From Triglochin maritima (Eukaryota > Streptophyta > Magnoliopsida > Alismatales > Juncaginaceae): a DNA stretch of 64,000 nucleotides. The translations under genes and the position numbers were made by a program. The notes below the pieces were generated by a model. That model was not told the DNA's origin. It ran no database searches and saw only the letters and a program-made list of their open reading frames with translations. The stretch covers positions 29,138,326 through 29,202,325 of the forward strand of contig OY821791.1 in NCBI GenBank assembly GCA_963682175.1, in the 5' to 3' direction. Position 1 is the stretch's first letter, and each line of letters begins with the position of its first letter. Shown piece after piece: positions 46,946 to 57,640 of the stretch.

Positions 46946-47886
46946 GTCTTTAATCTTAAACTAGTTGGGTTAGACTAGAATTAAAGTTCAGGTGCATGAA
47001 ATATCTTTTTTCATGCACTTCTATCCAATGATGAATCTTTGGAGATATTCTATTCCGTTAAAACTCTTTTTACCACTCCTTTGTTGTATTCACAGGTCTG
47101 TTGTTGGTACGTCTCAAACGGTGTCGTAACTTCAAGTTAATGTAAATTACATAAAATTAATTATAAAATAAATAAAGGGGGAGAAAAGGCAAGATAAAGA
47201 CAAATAGAAGAGGGAGAGGAAGAAGACACAGCGGGGAAAAATGAAAGAGGAGGGAGAGAAAGAAGTGCAAACTATCGACACACATAAACATATAGAAGCA
47301 ATGTAAATATTATTTTTAAATAATTATAGAAAGATTTGAAAATTTCACAATTAAATATTATTTGAAAAAGATGATTATTACATAGACCGGCAAAAGGTTC
47401 AATTAATATTTATTTAGTCAATTGAATGAGCAGAGTCCAAACACCTCAACTGCACCAAAATTAACAAACAAAAATAATTTTTCAAAAATGACTACAATAA
47501 AGAAATTTTAAAGACTCACAGTTGCATTGTAGTTGGTTGAAGGTTTGAAATCATATCCTTATCTTGGTATCAAACTTCCAGTAAGCACAAAAACATGTCT
47601 TATGTATCTGATGGTTTAGAACTACAACTTGCCTTACGAACAAAGAGAGACCGGTGTTAGAGAAAATTGAGCCTAAAAAATCGAACGTAAAATATAATTG
47701 AGCCCAACCCACTTCAGAGTCAAGACTCCAGACTCCAGTCCAAATCTAAAAAATAATCGAGCCCAACCAACTTCAGAGTCAGAGTCGGAGTCCAGACTCC
47801 AGTCCATCCGTCCAAAAAGAAGTTAGATTGGAAAACCCTTTCTTTTCTCCCAAAAAATTCCCCAAAACCCTAACATTTGTAAACTC
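46946..47886. other. Intergenic and TOM5 promoter side
   Basis: AT-rich and A/G-rich stretches with no gene. A ~60-bp unit (gagcccaacc.acttcagagtc) occurs twice at ~47700-47815, just upstream of TOM5. Confidence 0.5.
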
Positions 47887-47902
47887 AAACCCTAACCCTA
47901 AT
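47887..47902 (+). promoter_or_regulatory. Telo-box upstream of TOM5 start
   Basis: AAACCCTAACCCTAAT lies 13-28 bases before the TOM5 ATG. It is the telomere-type element known in 5' regions of plant housekeeping genes. Confidence 0.55.
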
Positions 47903-47914
47903 CCGAAGTGCGGA

Positions 47915-50900
47915 ATGGCGAAACCCTCGATTTCGCTGGAGTCGGTGAAGGAACTGTGGAGATCTCAGGTTCAGGACGAAGAGAAATGGGCCCTCAACTC
48001 CGTAAAAATAATCCTTCTCTCCCTCTTTTTTTCATTTTTTCATTTTTTTTCGAAAAATTGAGATTTTAACCGGTAAAGAACCTCTTTTTTGGGTTTTTGG
48101 CTTCGATTCGTGTTTTGGGTCGTGTTAAATTTGGGTTCTTTATGGTCGGATTTGATTTTCGTCGCGTGAAACCTGGTTTTTTTAGGGTTTTGAGAGTGTC
48201 TGTGCCTTTCCGATTGCAATTCAAGTTTTGGGTTTTTCACTTTTCATGTTAAAGTTGGATTTTTTCAATGTTGAAATGTTTTCCAGAAAAAAAAGACATT
48301 TGGAACATGTGAGATGAAGAAAATTGTCATCTCTTAAAATTTGGATTTTTAAAGGTTGGGTTTGGATTTTTTTGTTTTCATGTTAAAGTTGGGCTCTTTA
48401 AGATTGGTTTTGGTTTTTGAGTTCTGTTTTCTAGAAAAAAGATCATTTCATGCTTTATTAGGGTTTGAGAAAGATTGATTATGTAAGATAAAGAAAATTG
48501 AATCTCAAAAAATCATGTAGAAGGTAGTTTACTTTTGAAGTTGGATTTTGTTTATGAGTTGTCTGCTGAAGTTTTACCATGAAAGGAACGACTCTTATAC
48601 TAGCTTTTTTAGGGTTTAAGGATTGATTATGTAAGGTAAAGAAAATTGAATTTCAAAAGTTAAATGTAAAAGAGGGCTTTTCAAAGTTGGATTTTGTTTT
48701 TGTCCGGGTTCAAAACTGATTTTGTGTGGCTAAGATGTGAACCATATTGTGAGCCCTAAAGTTTCATGCCAAAATTGGTTTTTCAGGTGTGGTTTAGTTT
48801 TTGAGATGTGGTTTTGGAGTGTTTCCCGAAAAAATAAAAATTGCAATGTATAGAATCACCTTTTCACTAGTTTCTGGGGTTTATGACTGGCTACACTAAA
48901 AAGAGGTGGTCAAATATTGTATTGCCGATGCAAGTGATCATTTAATTGATTTCAAGGATACGGATGTCAATATTATGCAATTATGAGGTATCATTAGTGG
49001 TGACAATACTTGTGGAAAAAAATCTTAAGTATGACAAAACATACAATTAGTAGTATGCTTGTCAGGTGTTGTATTTTGCAGTGTCTTAATCAACTTGCAG
49101 TTGTGGTCATGTTATTTGAGCAGAACCAAAAACCCAATATATAACCAAAACCTTAAACATTTCCAAACACTATCCCTAATCCAAAGAGTCGCCCCATTTC
49201 TGCTAGACAAAACCCTCGATCTTGCTGGAAAGGTCTCATTGAAAGATCTTCGGAGGTCTCAGGTGCAGTACTAGGGCATGGGCTCTAGAGTCTCAAAACT
49301 CTGTAAAGATCCCATTACCGTATCACTTTCCACCTCTTTTTCCCAAAAAAATATTCATTTACCTAGTAAAAATCGTATTATTCTAGCTGCAATTCCTGTT
49401 TTGGGTTTTCCTTTTTCATGATTTTATGTTAAAGTTGCATTTTTTAAGGTCAGATTTGCTTTTTGTCGCAACAAAGTTGTTTTAGGATTTTAAGACTGTG
49501 TACTTTGTGGCTTTCAGATTGCAATTTGTGTTCTAGGTCTTCTGTTTTCATGTTAAAGTTGAATTTCAGCTTGGAGATGTGAATTGTAGTATTTAAAAAC
49601 AGACCTTTTGTAGTATCACTAGTTATTTTGGGTTCAAGAAAGAATAACTATGTGAGAGAGAATTGAACGTGAATCACATTGTGATATTGAAAGTTCCGTT
49701 CAAAGTGGGCTTTAGAGTTGGTTTGGTTTTGACACCATAAATGGAATTGGAGGTGGAAGTATTTTTCTGAAAAACAAAATAAAAAAAATTCACTAGTTTT
49801 GTGGGGTTTGAGACTAGCATCCTTTCCAATTACAATCTGCACTTTTGGGTTCTGTTTTGTGGTGAATCCATTTTATTTTTGTTAATGAAACTAGGTTTCA
49901 TAGTTTAAAATTATTTATGTTAAAAATAGATCGAATTTGAAGCACAATTTGATCCTGACAGTGTGATTTGATAATTTTGCAATGTTCACGTAAGTAATAG
50001 GGTCAAGTTTTTGTAACGGGTTCAAGAAACTAATCTTATGAATTAAGAGTTAGGATTATATTTATTTTCAAAAAAGCTGATTGAATGTGATGCCTAATTT
50101 ATCCATTAATCTCCAAGTAACCACAGCCAAGTTTGTGTTTTCATCTCTTTGCTCAAGCAATTTTTTAAAAAAGTTGGATTTGTTTTTCCCCCAATAAAGT
50201 AGCCTTTTTAGGATTTTAGACTATTATGTTAAAGAAAGCATATCGTTTGGGATTACAGGCTATGTTGTTGTATGTAAAGAAACTAAGAAAGCATATCAAA
50301 TTTGAGTGACATGGTAATCTTGGGAGTTCGATTCAGGTTGTTTGCTGTGGTGATGTGGCGTACGTGGTTTATAAGTTATTCATTGATTTACAAGTAATCA
50401 TGCCAGAGTTTGTGAATTTATGCTACATCATTAGGTTTTGCAATGACATAGTCAAATAATGTTGAGCTTGTCAAGGGTTGGATCGTGAAATCCCAGCTTG
50501 CATGTCTGATTAAGAAATTGTATTATTAGTACGAACTTCATCAGTTAAAATCCCAAGTTGCCACCTCCTTCAAGCTATGGGGACCTGTAGTTGAGTTAGG
50601 CAAAGGCCCAAAAATTGCTAGATGGTTATTTTCTTGAGATGTTAACTAGAAGTTGTTAAATTTCATGTTATAAATATTAATTGGAAGTTAATGGTATTGT
50701 TTGGGGTTCAAAGCATAAGTTTCATATATTATACGGATGTTTTTTGTGACTTATCTTCTGAGCATGTTCAAGAGTTGATGGAGGACTTTGGAGGTTAAGT
50801 GACTAAAGTAAGCATCTATTGATGTAAATGTTTCTATTGCTTTTGAATTTTGTGGTTCCGAACAATACAAGTCAATCGTGTTAAACCACACTTGAACACC

Positions 50901-51306
50901 ATAGGGTATTTCTTGTGTTTTTGCGAGATTAACTTATTTTCCGATATCTAAAATGATAAGTAAATGTTGATAAAGAAATTTAAGCAAGGTACCATTGAAA
51001 AATAAAATTATGGAAGGAATTGAACAGCTTTTGTTTATTGATATGAGTACATTCCTAAGTTTCACTTTCATATTTACTTTGGTTGAACATGTTCTATGTT
51101 GTGCTCATTGATTGCAAATACGAATTCCATAACTTGCTGCTGTTGATATGATACACCTTCCTTCAAATTTTCCACTTGTGTTTGCTAGTTTATTTTTCCT
51201 AAACGACAGTAATTATTTGTATCTGCAGAAGATTTTACGTGCTGTGGGAATTTTCACTGGGTCGATAGTGATGTTCCGTAACTTCGGTGATTTGATGGCC
51301 GTCTGA
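47915..51306 (+). CDS. TOM5: Mitochondrial import receptor subunit TOM5
   Basis: TOM5 is a tail-anchored small subunit of the translocase of the outer mitochondrial membrane. Exon 1 is 47915-48001 (29 codons), exon 2 is 51229-51306 (25 codons plus stop), giving 54 residues, the length I recall for the Arabidopsis protein. It reads ISLESVKELWRSQVQDEEKW, then ILRAVGIFTGSIVMFRNFGD and LMAV. The pattern I.K.LW.S.V.DE.KWA.N..LRA.G.F.G.V..R..GDLM.V fits TOM5. A charged cytosolic helix precedes a membrane helix at ~32-48. Donor CC|GTAAAA and acceptor CTGCAG|AAG keep phase 0. The 3.2 kb intron holds a decayed copy of exon 1. Because both exons are short, the gene is easily missed. Confidence 0.87.
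49140..49310 (+). pseudogene. Decayed duplicate of TOM5 exon 1 inside its intron
   Basis: It aligns with 47870-48010: ccctaatccaaag, aaaaccctcgat..gctgga, then agatcttcggaggtctcaggt and actctgtaaagat. The start codon is lost, and the frame (KVSLKDLRRSQVQ) hits a stop where DEEKWALN should follow. Intron-like sequence after it (gcaattcctgttttgggtttt, catgttaaagttg) also matches 48180-48260, so exon and intron start were copied together. Confidence 0.8.
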
Positions 51307-53058
51307 AGGGAACTGGAACATGAACTTAAGTCACACCATGAACAACATCATGTTCGAGATTATTTTCGTGTCGTTTCTTTTTTTACCACATTTGAACGGT
51401 TGCAATAACATGTCCTTGTGATGTTACTATTGGAATGGCATCTCACAATTTGTTGTAGACTTGCCCGGGAAGTTGCTTTGGTGGATGTATTTCGCCTTCG
51501 GGGGCTGCTGAAGTTAAACACTGCTTTGGATTGTTACGTCGAGTTGGTTATCTTTTCGCTATATGCTGCCTAGTTTTGGTATTTCGAATGTGTTGCCTTG
51601 TAGAACAGCTGTTTTTGTTCAGGTTAGCTGCAGCACCAGAAGAAAGGTTTCTTTTGCATTTTAATTCATATTTGATTCAAAAAGTGTGTTTGTAACTTTA
51701 ATTCTGTTTTAAACCATAACTTGCATTTTAAATCTTAAATCAAACCTGTTTTCATCATCTTAGTGATACAAAAATGCATGTGTTCGTAACTTTGTATCCT
51801 TCAGAAATTGATATGGATATGGAGCTCGTATTTATAAACGCATACGAATATGTATCTTATTATCTGCCAAAAAATGTAACCTATATATGTATCCGTTAAA
51901 ATTTAAAATTCAAAAGTTGTATTATTATTTGCATAAAACATGAAAATAAATCCACATGGATATTGGAAAAAAAATAGATATGGTCATACGGATATAGTAG
52001 AATCTCTACGATAATTGTAGCCTTTGCTTGGAAATAGTTCTAGATAGCCCAGGATAATGGAATTCCACAAGATAACCGAGATATACCAAATTATCGCAGC
52101 TTGTCCGAAACATAATATTCTAAGAACAGCTTTTAAGAAAATATGTTACTGGAGCGTTTGGATTGACCGTGATTATCACGGAAGAAAAACAATTTGGGTA
52201 ACTATCATGGAAGTTTTTTAGGAGAGAAATAATTATTTTTACCTAGATTTGGTACGTTACATGAATACTTAGTAATTTAAATTTGGAAAAACCCAACCTG
52301 TCTGACCCAGCCAAATTTGTACAATTAGTTTAGTTTGTTTGCTTCAGCTGATCTACAATCAAGAGTGTGCTCGGGATGAGGGTAATAGGGAGTGAAATGG
52401 TAAGAGGTTTTTTTTAATTCACCCATATGGTTGGCAGAATCTGTTACCCTCCCTATTGTAATTGTTAGCCCATATGGGGTAAAAACTCATGGGATTTCAC
52501 CCCTTTTTTCCCCTCAACCTTTGACACTTGTATTTACTAAAAAATGTATAGTAGGTTGACTAAAACTGAAAACCAAACTGATTGATATCAATTTGGTTGG
52601 CTCGTGATGAGTTTATCCAAGTTAGAAATTATTACTTCATTAAAATTTCTTTTAGCATACCAAACATAGCTCAAAGTAATTATTAAAAGGGGAAAAATCC
52701 CATATCTTCACCATAATGTTTAAAACCCTTTTCACAGTTTTGTTCATATTTTTGTCATATCACAGATGTTCCATATCATGTACAAAAAATTAATTTAACT
52801 CTAAGAACTTAGATTGACGTAAGTTTTCCTCACATCCATAACATATTTATGATAACAATTTAAATTTATTGTCAAAATCATTGTTACCAGTAATTGCTCA
52901 CCATTGTATTTTTCCATCAGAATTTGATTCAACATATCTGCATCACTCGTTAATTTAATGGTCACATCAAGCCGATGTTGGATTAGCTGGTTACTTATAG
53001 CATTCAAAATAAATATGCTTTTCATTCAATAACAAAATGGTGTGCAATTGAATTAGGA
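51307..53058. other. TOM5 3' flank and intergenic
   Basis: A likely 3' UTR follows TOM5. An AT-rich stretch with ggatatgg-type repeats (51805-52000) resembles 34060-34230 and may be an old MITE. A second MITE-like patch with ttaccctccctatt lies at ~52370-52510. No gene recognised. Confidence 0.4.
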
Positions 53059-55091
53059 GTTGGATATATTGATATATATTATTTAGATATTCAGTGTTAT
53101 ATCCAATTATTATGTTCACATACAAGTTTATTGGTGACAACTGACAACATGTGTATTGGGCCTAACTGAACTGGAGTCTGGTAACATGTTTTTATACTCT
53201 AGGGTTTGCCTTAAGCTGGAGGTAACATCGGTGGAGATTTCAAAAATTTGATCTACCACAATGTAATACTTCAACCCCACAAACCCAAAATAGTTTACCT
53301 CCAACAATCTTGAAGTATTAGATCCGGCGATCAGATTTGGGTGTGTGAGTAGTCAACATGAAGATCTCAACGAGAGGATCATGTTGGTGCCACCTTTTTG
53401 CTGATCCGACGGTCGGATCGTCGGAGATGTGGGTTTTAAGTCTCAGAAATGAAACTTTCAAGGGCTAGATCTGGCCGATCCCGTGGACTTTTGAGCCTCA
53501 AACCACTTGGAACCTGTTATACTCTTTGAGATAAACATTTTGAGTGGTACATCATGGAAAATGATGGTCAGACGTGAAAGTTATCGTCGTTTGAAGTTCT
53601 CAGTCTATTGTTTGACTGCTTTTCGAAGCTTACTTTTCCAACAACCTTTTCGACGTTTTCCGGCAAATTTCCAGCGGCGTGAGCAATCCTTCCGGGGTTT
53701 TTTGGGCACTTCAGACTCAAATCTGAGGTCTCATTGATGAGATCTTGTCTCTACTCGACCCCAAGGTGTATTCCTTTCTTGCTTAATGATGACTAAAATT
53801 AGTTCTATTGATATAGTAAAATTGCAATCCTTTGATGTCACTGTTTTTCATGGGTGGAAACTTCATGTCCAATTCGGAATGAAGGAACGTGATTTTTTCT
53901 ACACGATTTTAAGTGACTATGCAACTTGCACTAAAAATGTAGATGAATATCAATGGAAAAGAGATGAAGATTTTTGTAGGAATTACCTATTAACTTCTTT
54001 GAATCCACATTAAGCCATAACCCATGAGTAAAAGAAAAAAGACACCAAAGTCTAAACACAACTAAAGGAGGTTAACATGGTGGTTAGTGAATAGTATAAG
54101 TCATAGCTAAACGTGGATTCAAAGAAGTTAATAGGTAATCCCTACAAAAATCTTCGTCTCTTTTCCATTGATATTCATCTACATTTTCGGTGCAAGTTGC
54201 ATAGTCACTTAAAATCGTGTAGAAAAAATTACATTCCTTCATTCCGAATTGGATGTGAAGTTTCCACACATGAAACTCAACGACATCAAAGGATTGCAAC
54301 TTTACTATATCAAATGAACTAATTTTAGTCATCATCAAGCAAGGAAGGAATGCACCTTGGGGTCGAGTAGAGACAAGATCTTCGACCCAATCACCTTCTA
54401 GAGAGGAGATCTCACCAATCATACCTCAAATTTGAGTCCAGAGCGCCCAAAAAACTTAGGAAGGACTGCTTACGTCGCCAGAAATTTGCAGGAAAATGCC
54501 CAAAAAAGCTCGCTGGAAAAGTGACCTTCAAAAAACCCGTCGAAAAATAGACTGAGAACTTCCAACGGATTTACTTTAACGTCCGACCTCCATTTTCCAT
54601 GATCTACCACTCAAAATGTTTATCTCGAAGAGTAGAACAAGTTCCAAGTGATTTCAGGCTCAAAAGTCCACGGGATCCGCCGGATCTAGCCCATCAAAGT
54701 TTCATTTCCCGAAACATAAAACCCAGATCTCTAGCGATCTCACCATCGGATTGGCAAAAAGGTGGCACCGACGTGTTCCTCTCCTCAAGATCTTCAAGTT
54801 GACTACTCACACGCCCAAATACGACCACCGTATCTAATACTTCAAGATTGTTGGAGGTAAAAAGTTTTGGGTTTGTGGTGCTTGAAGTATTATTTTATGG
54901 TAGATCAAGTTTTGAAATCTCCACCGATGTTACCTCCAGCTTAAAGCAAATCCTAGAGTTTATATACATGTTACCAAACTCCAGTCTAGTTAGGCCAAAT
55001 ACATATGTTGTCACCTATAAGCTTGTATGTGAACATAATAATTAGATATAACACTGAATATCTAAATAATATATATATCAATATATCCAAC
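53059..55091. mobile_element. Fold-back element with ~0.95 kb inverted arms
   Basis: The left arm (53059-~54013) and the reverse complement of the right arm (~54108-55091) both start GTTGGATATATTGATATATA and stay collinear to the centre, leaving a ~95-base loop. In the inner ~250 bases of each arm, about nine in ten bases agree by eye. Each arm carries the same open frame (KLQSFDV, FGMKE, FFYTILSDYATC, NVDEYQWKRDEDFCR) in opposite orientation, on plus at 53786-54013 and on minus at 54422-54084. I do not recognise the encoded sequence. Without clear target duplications the superfamily is open; long terminal repeats like this occur in Mutator-like and fold-back elements. Confidence 0.85.
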
Positions 55092-56780
55092 ATGTTTATA
55101 CATATATGTATAGAGCATGATATAGTGAGTCCAGGGCTCATCTTACTAATTTAAGCCCCTTCAATTTCACCGTTAGATCTAAATTATGGCTATTCTACGG
55201 TTAATATTCACTATTAGATCATAACTACTCATAACCTAAATCTACCTTACAATTTCAGATGAATGATGGATATGATGGGGGTTTAAAATAGAAAAATTAA
55301 ACTTTGAGCTCACTAGAGAATTTCTATGTGTGTGTATATATATATGTGTATATGTATATATATATATGCATGCCTTGAGATTAGGGATGTAAATGTGTAT
55401 GGTCAAAACCGTTTAACCGCCCTAATCGAACGGATGGGTAGGGTCACAGATTGTAATAATCATAACCGTTTAATAAATGGACGGATAAGGGTACATGATT
55501 TCACTTGTCCGTTTAATCGTGAAACATAATAAATATATATAATATTTTGTTATATATACTATATACATATAATTTTTTGATGTTTGTCATTACTCGTTAT
55601 GGGTGGATGTTTGATATGAATTTGTGGATATTTAGATTATGGAGTTTTGGAGATTTTGATTTTTAATTTTATGGATGTTTGATGTTAAATATTGTAAGTA
55701 TTATAAGTTTAGTTTGTTATCCGTTTATCCATTTGACATGTTTTTATTCGTTTATTCATTTACCAAATTCTTATATCGATATCAGTATTCATTAACTTTT
55801 AACCGTATAACCGCCTAAAACCGTTTAATTAAATAAGACGGGTAGGATCATGAGTAGAGGTAAAAATAAACGGGTTTCTATCCGAACCACGAACCGTTTA
55901 ATTATACATGTATGGTAATGTGTAAGCCCTGTAATCACCTACGAACGCCCATTAGAACCCTACAATAGAAGTGAAACATCAAATTTCCTCCTTAAAATCC
56001 TTTCATGACTTCTAAGAAGAGTGAGAGTTTGTCAAGTTGCCATTAATTATGTCTTACGTCTTCATGAGTTCATTCTATAGCTTTTCTTAATTTCCAAGAA
56101 GAGCTATAGGCGTTTAGAGTGATATGACGTCTAAGCGGATATTATATTTGCGGATAATACTACTTAGAGAAATACTTTATGCAAGTCGATTTCAAGAGCA
56201 TTCGGGGTTAAATTCTTATAGTCTAACGGATGGTATACATGAAGTAATGACGTAAGCTAGTTATGTAAGTGAATATCACATTTATAATCAAATCTAAGCA
56301 ACAAAGTCGGTAAACAATTTTTGTCATGCAAAGTAGAGTAAGTTATGTCCATTAAGATAACAATCAATCTTCATCATATTATTTTTTTATTTTAAATGAA
56401 ATACTTTCATGTAAAGTGAAGGGAAAAATAAATAATCGTTCAAAACCGATTAACATAGATTAGAGAAGAAAAAATTTCGTAAAAGGATAGTCGAAGAAGT
56501 CTAAAACAAAGGGTAAAGTTTAAATTTGAAGGGTATAAGTGATAGTGGGGTGTTAGTGATATTGAAATGTATTTGAAGGTATCTCTGAACTTCCCTTTAT
56601 ATTTCGAGTCTAATACCAACCAGAGTACAAAATCGAATTGTGCTTCGATTATGTTTGTTTCGGACAGATTGTGGGTTAGATTTGGTTGAAAATGTCACAA
56701 AGGATGAGAGTGAAAATATCACAAAGGATAAGATATATTCCATTAATCATTTTTGAAGGGCCTTTATTGTAAAACGCGAA
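55092..56780. other. Intergenic with MITE-like patch
   Basis: From 55382, ttagggatgtaaatg followed by aaccgtttaa motifs up to ~55900 resembles a hAT-type MITE, but I could not define its right end. (TA)-rich runs lie at 55335-55370 and 55530-55570. No gene seen. Confidence 0.4.
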
Positions 56781-57004
56781 TAAGAGCGTAAATGAGCGGA
56801 CTCGGACAAAAAATTCGAATTCGAAGTATTAACTTATATTTTATCAAATACAAAAAAATAATTACAAATGAAACAATAAAAAATTCGAGTCGAGCTTCAA
56901 TTCTTTTGAGTTCAAACGACTCGTTTATCAAGTTAAATTAGAAGATTTTTTTATTTTTCATCAAAATATTTTATTTTCAAGTTAAATAAAAATTGATACC
57001 CCTA
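56781..57004. repeat. hAT-type MITE, copy 2
   Basis: Shares with copy 1 at 29020 the stretch tttatcaaatacaaaaaaat, gaaacaataaaaaattcgag and tttttcatcaaaat. It ends accccta, the complement of the taggggt start. The left end is decayed (agagcgtaaatgagc). Confidence 0.55.
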
Positions 57005-57369
57005 ATTAGGAAAGATGTTTCACATGTACTTATAAATTTCTTTGCTGCTGATTAACAAAAGAACAAGTTCTCAGGACCTATGTTTCACACGCAATTTACG
57101 TGCTCAATTTTTTAACAGTTGGTCTTGCAAATTTGCCCTTATGTTTCTGTCTAAATCTTCCCCAACTCATTCTCTAACAACTACAAAATATTTTTGAGAA
57201 ATGCAAACATAGATTTGGTTTACTCTCGTGAAGCTGAATAATTTGTTATCATATTCATTATGTTTCGAGTACTTTTTAAGATTTGTTTTTCTTTTATTGG
57301 TTATTAGTGAACCCAAACATGGTGTTGATGATCTTGTGGTTTACATTAGGAACCTTCAGCTATAAATGG

Positions 57370-57640
57370 ATGACCTTGTGCTTTCATTTTCTCACCTTTT
57401 GATCCAATTGTTCATTTTGTTGTTTATTTTTTAGACCTTTTTGATGTGGTTGATAACATTGTTGATTTAGTTTTTGGACATCCTCGATGCGGTTGAATAC
57501 TTTGTTGTTCACATTTTCGATATAATTAATGACCTTGTTATTTTTGTCTCTGACCCTTTTAGTTATAATTGATTGATCTTGTTGTTTATGCTCCGATATA
57601 AGATCATTTTGATGTTTATTCTCTGACGTTTTGGATAAGT
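57370..57640. repeat. Degenerate minisatellite, ~45-50 bp units
   Basis: Five or six imperfect units of the type ccttgttgtttattttctgac with gatgtggttgat. They create a Gln/Asn-rich frame on minus that I regard as an artefact. Confidence 0.65.

Noticed and set aside
52801..53025. A 74-codon minus-strand frame next to the fold-back element
   Set aside because: No family recognised. It is AT-rich and lies outside the inverted arms, so it is probably chance.
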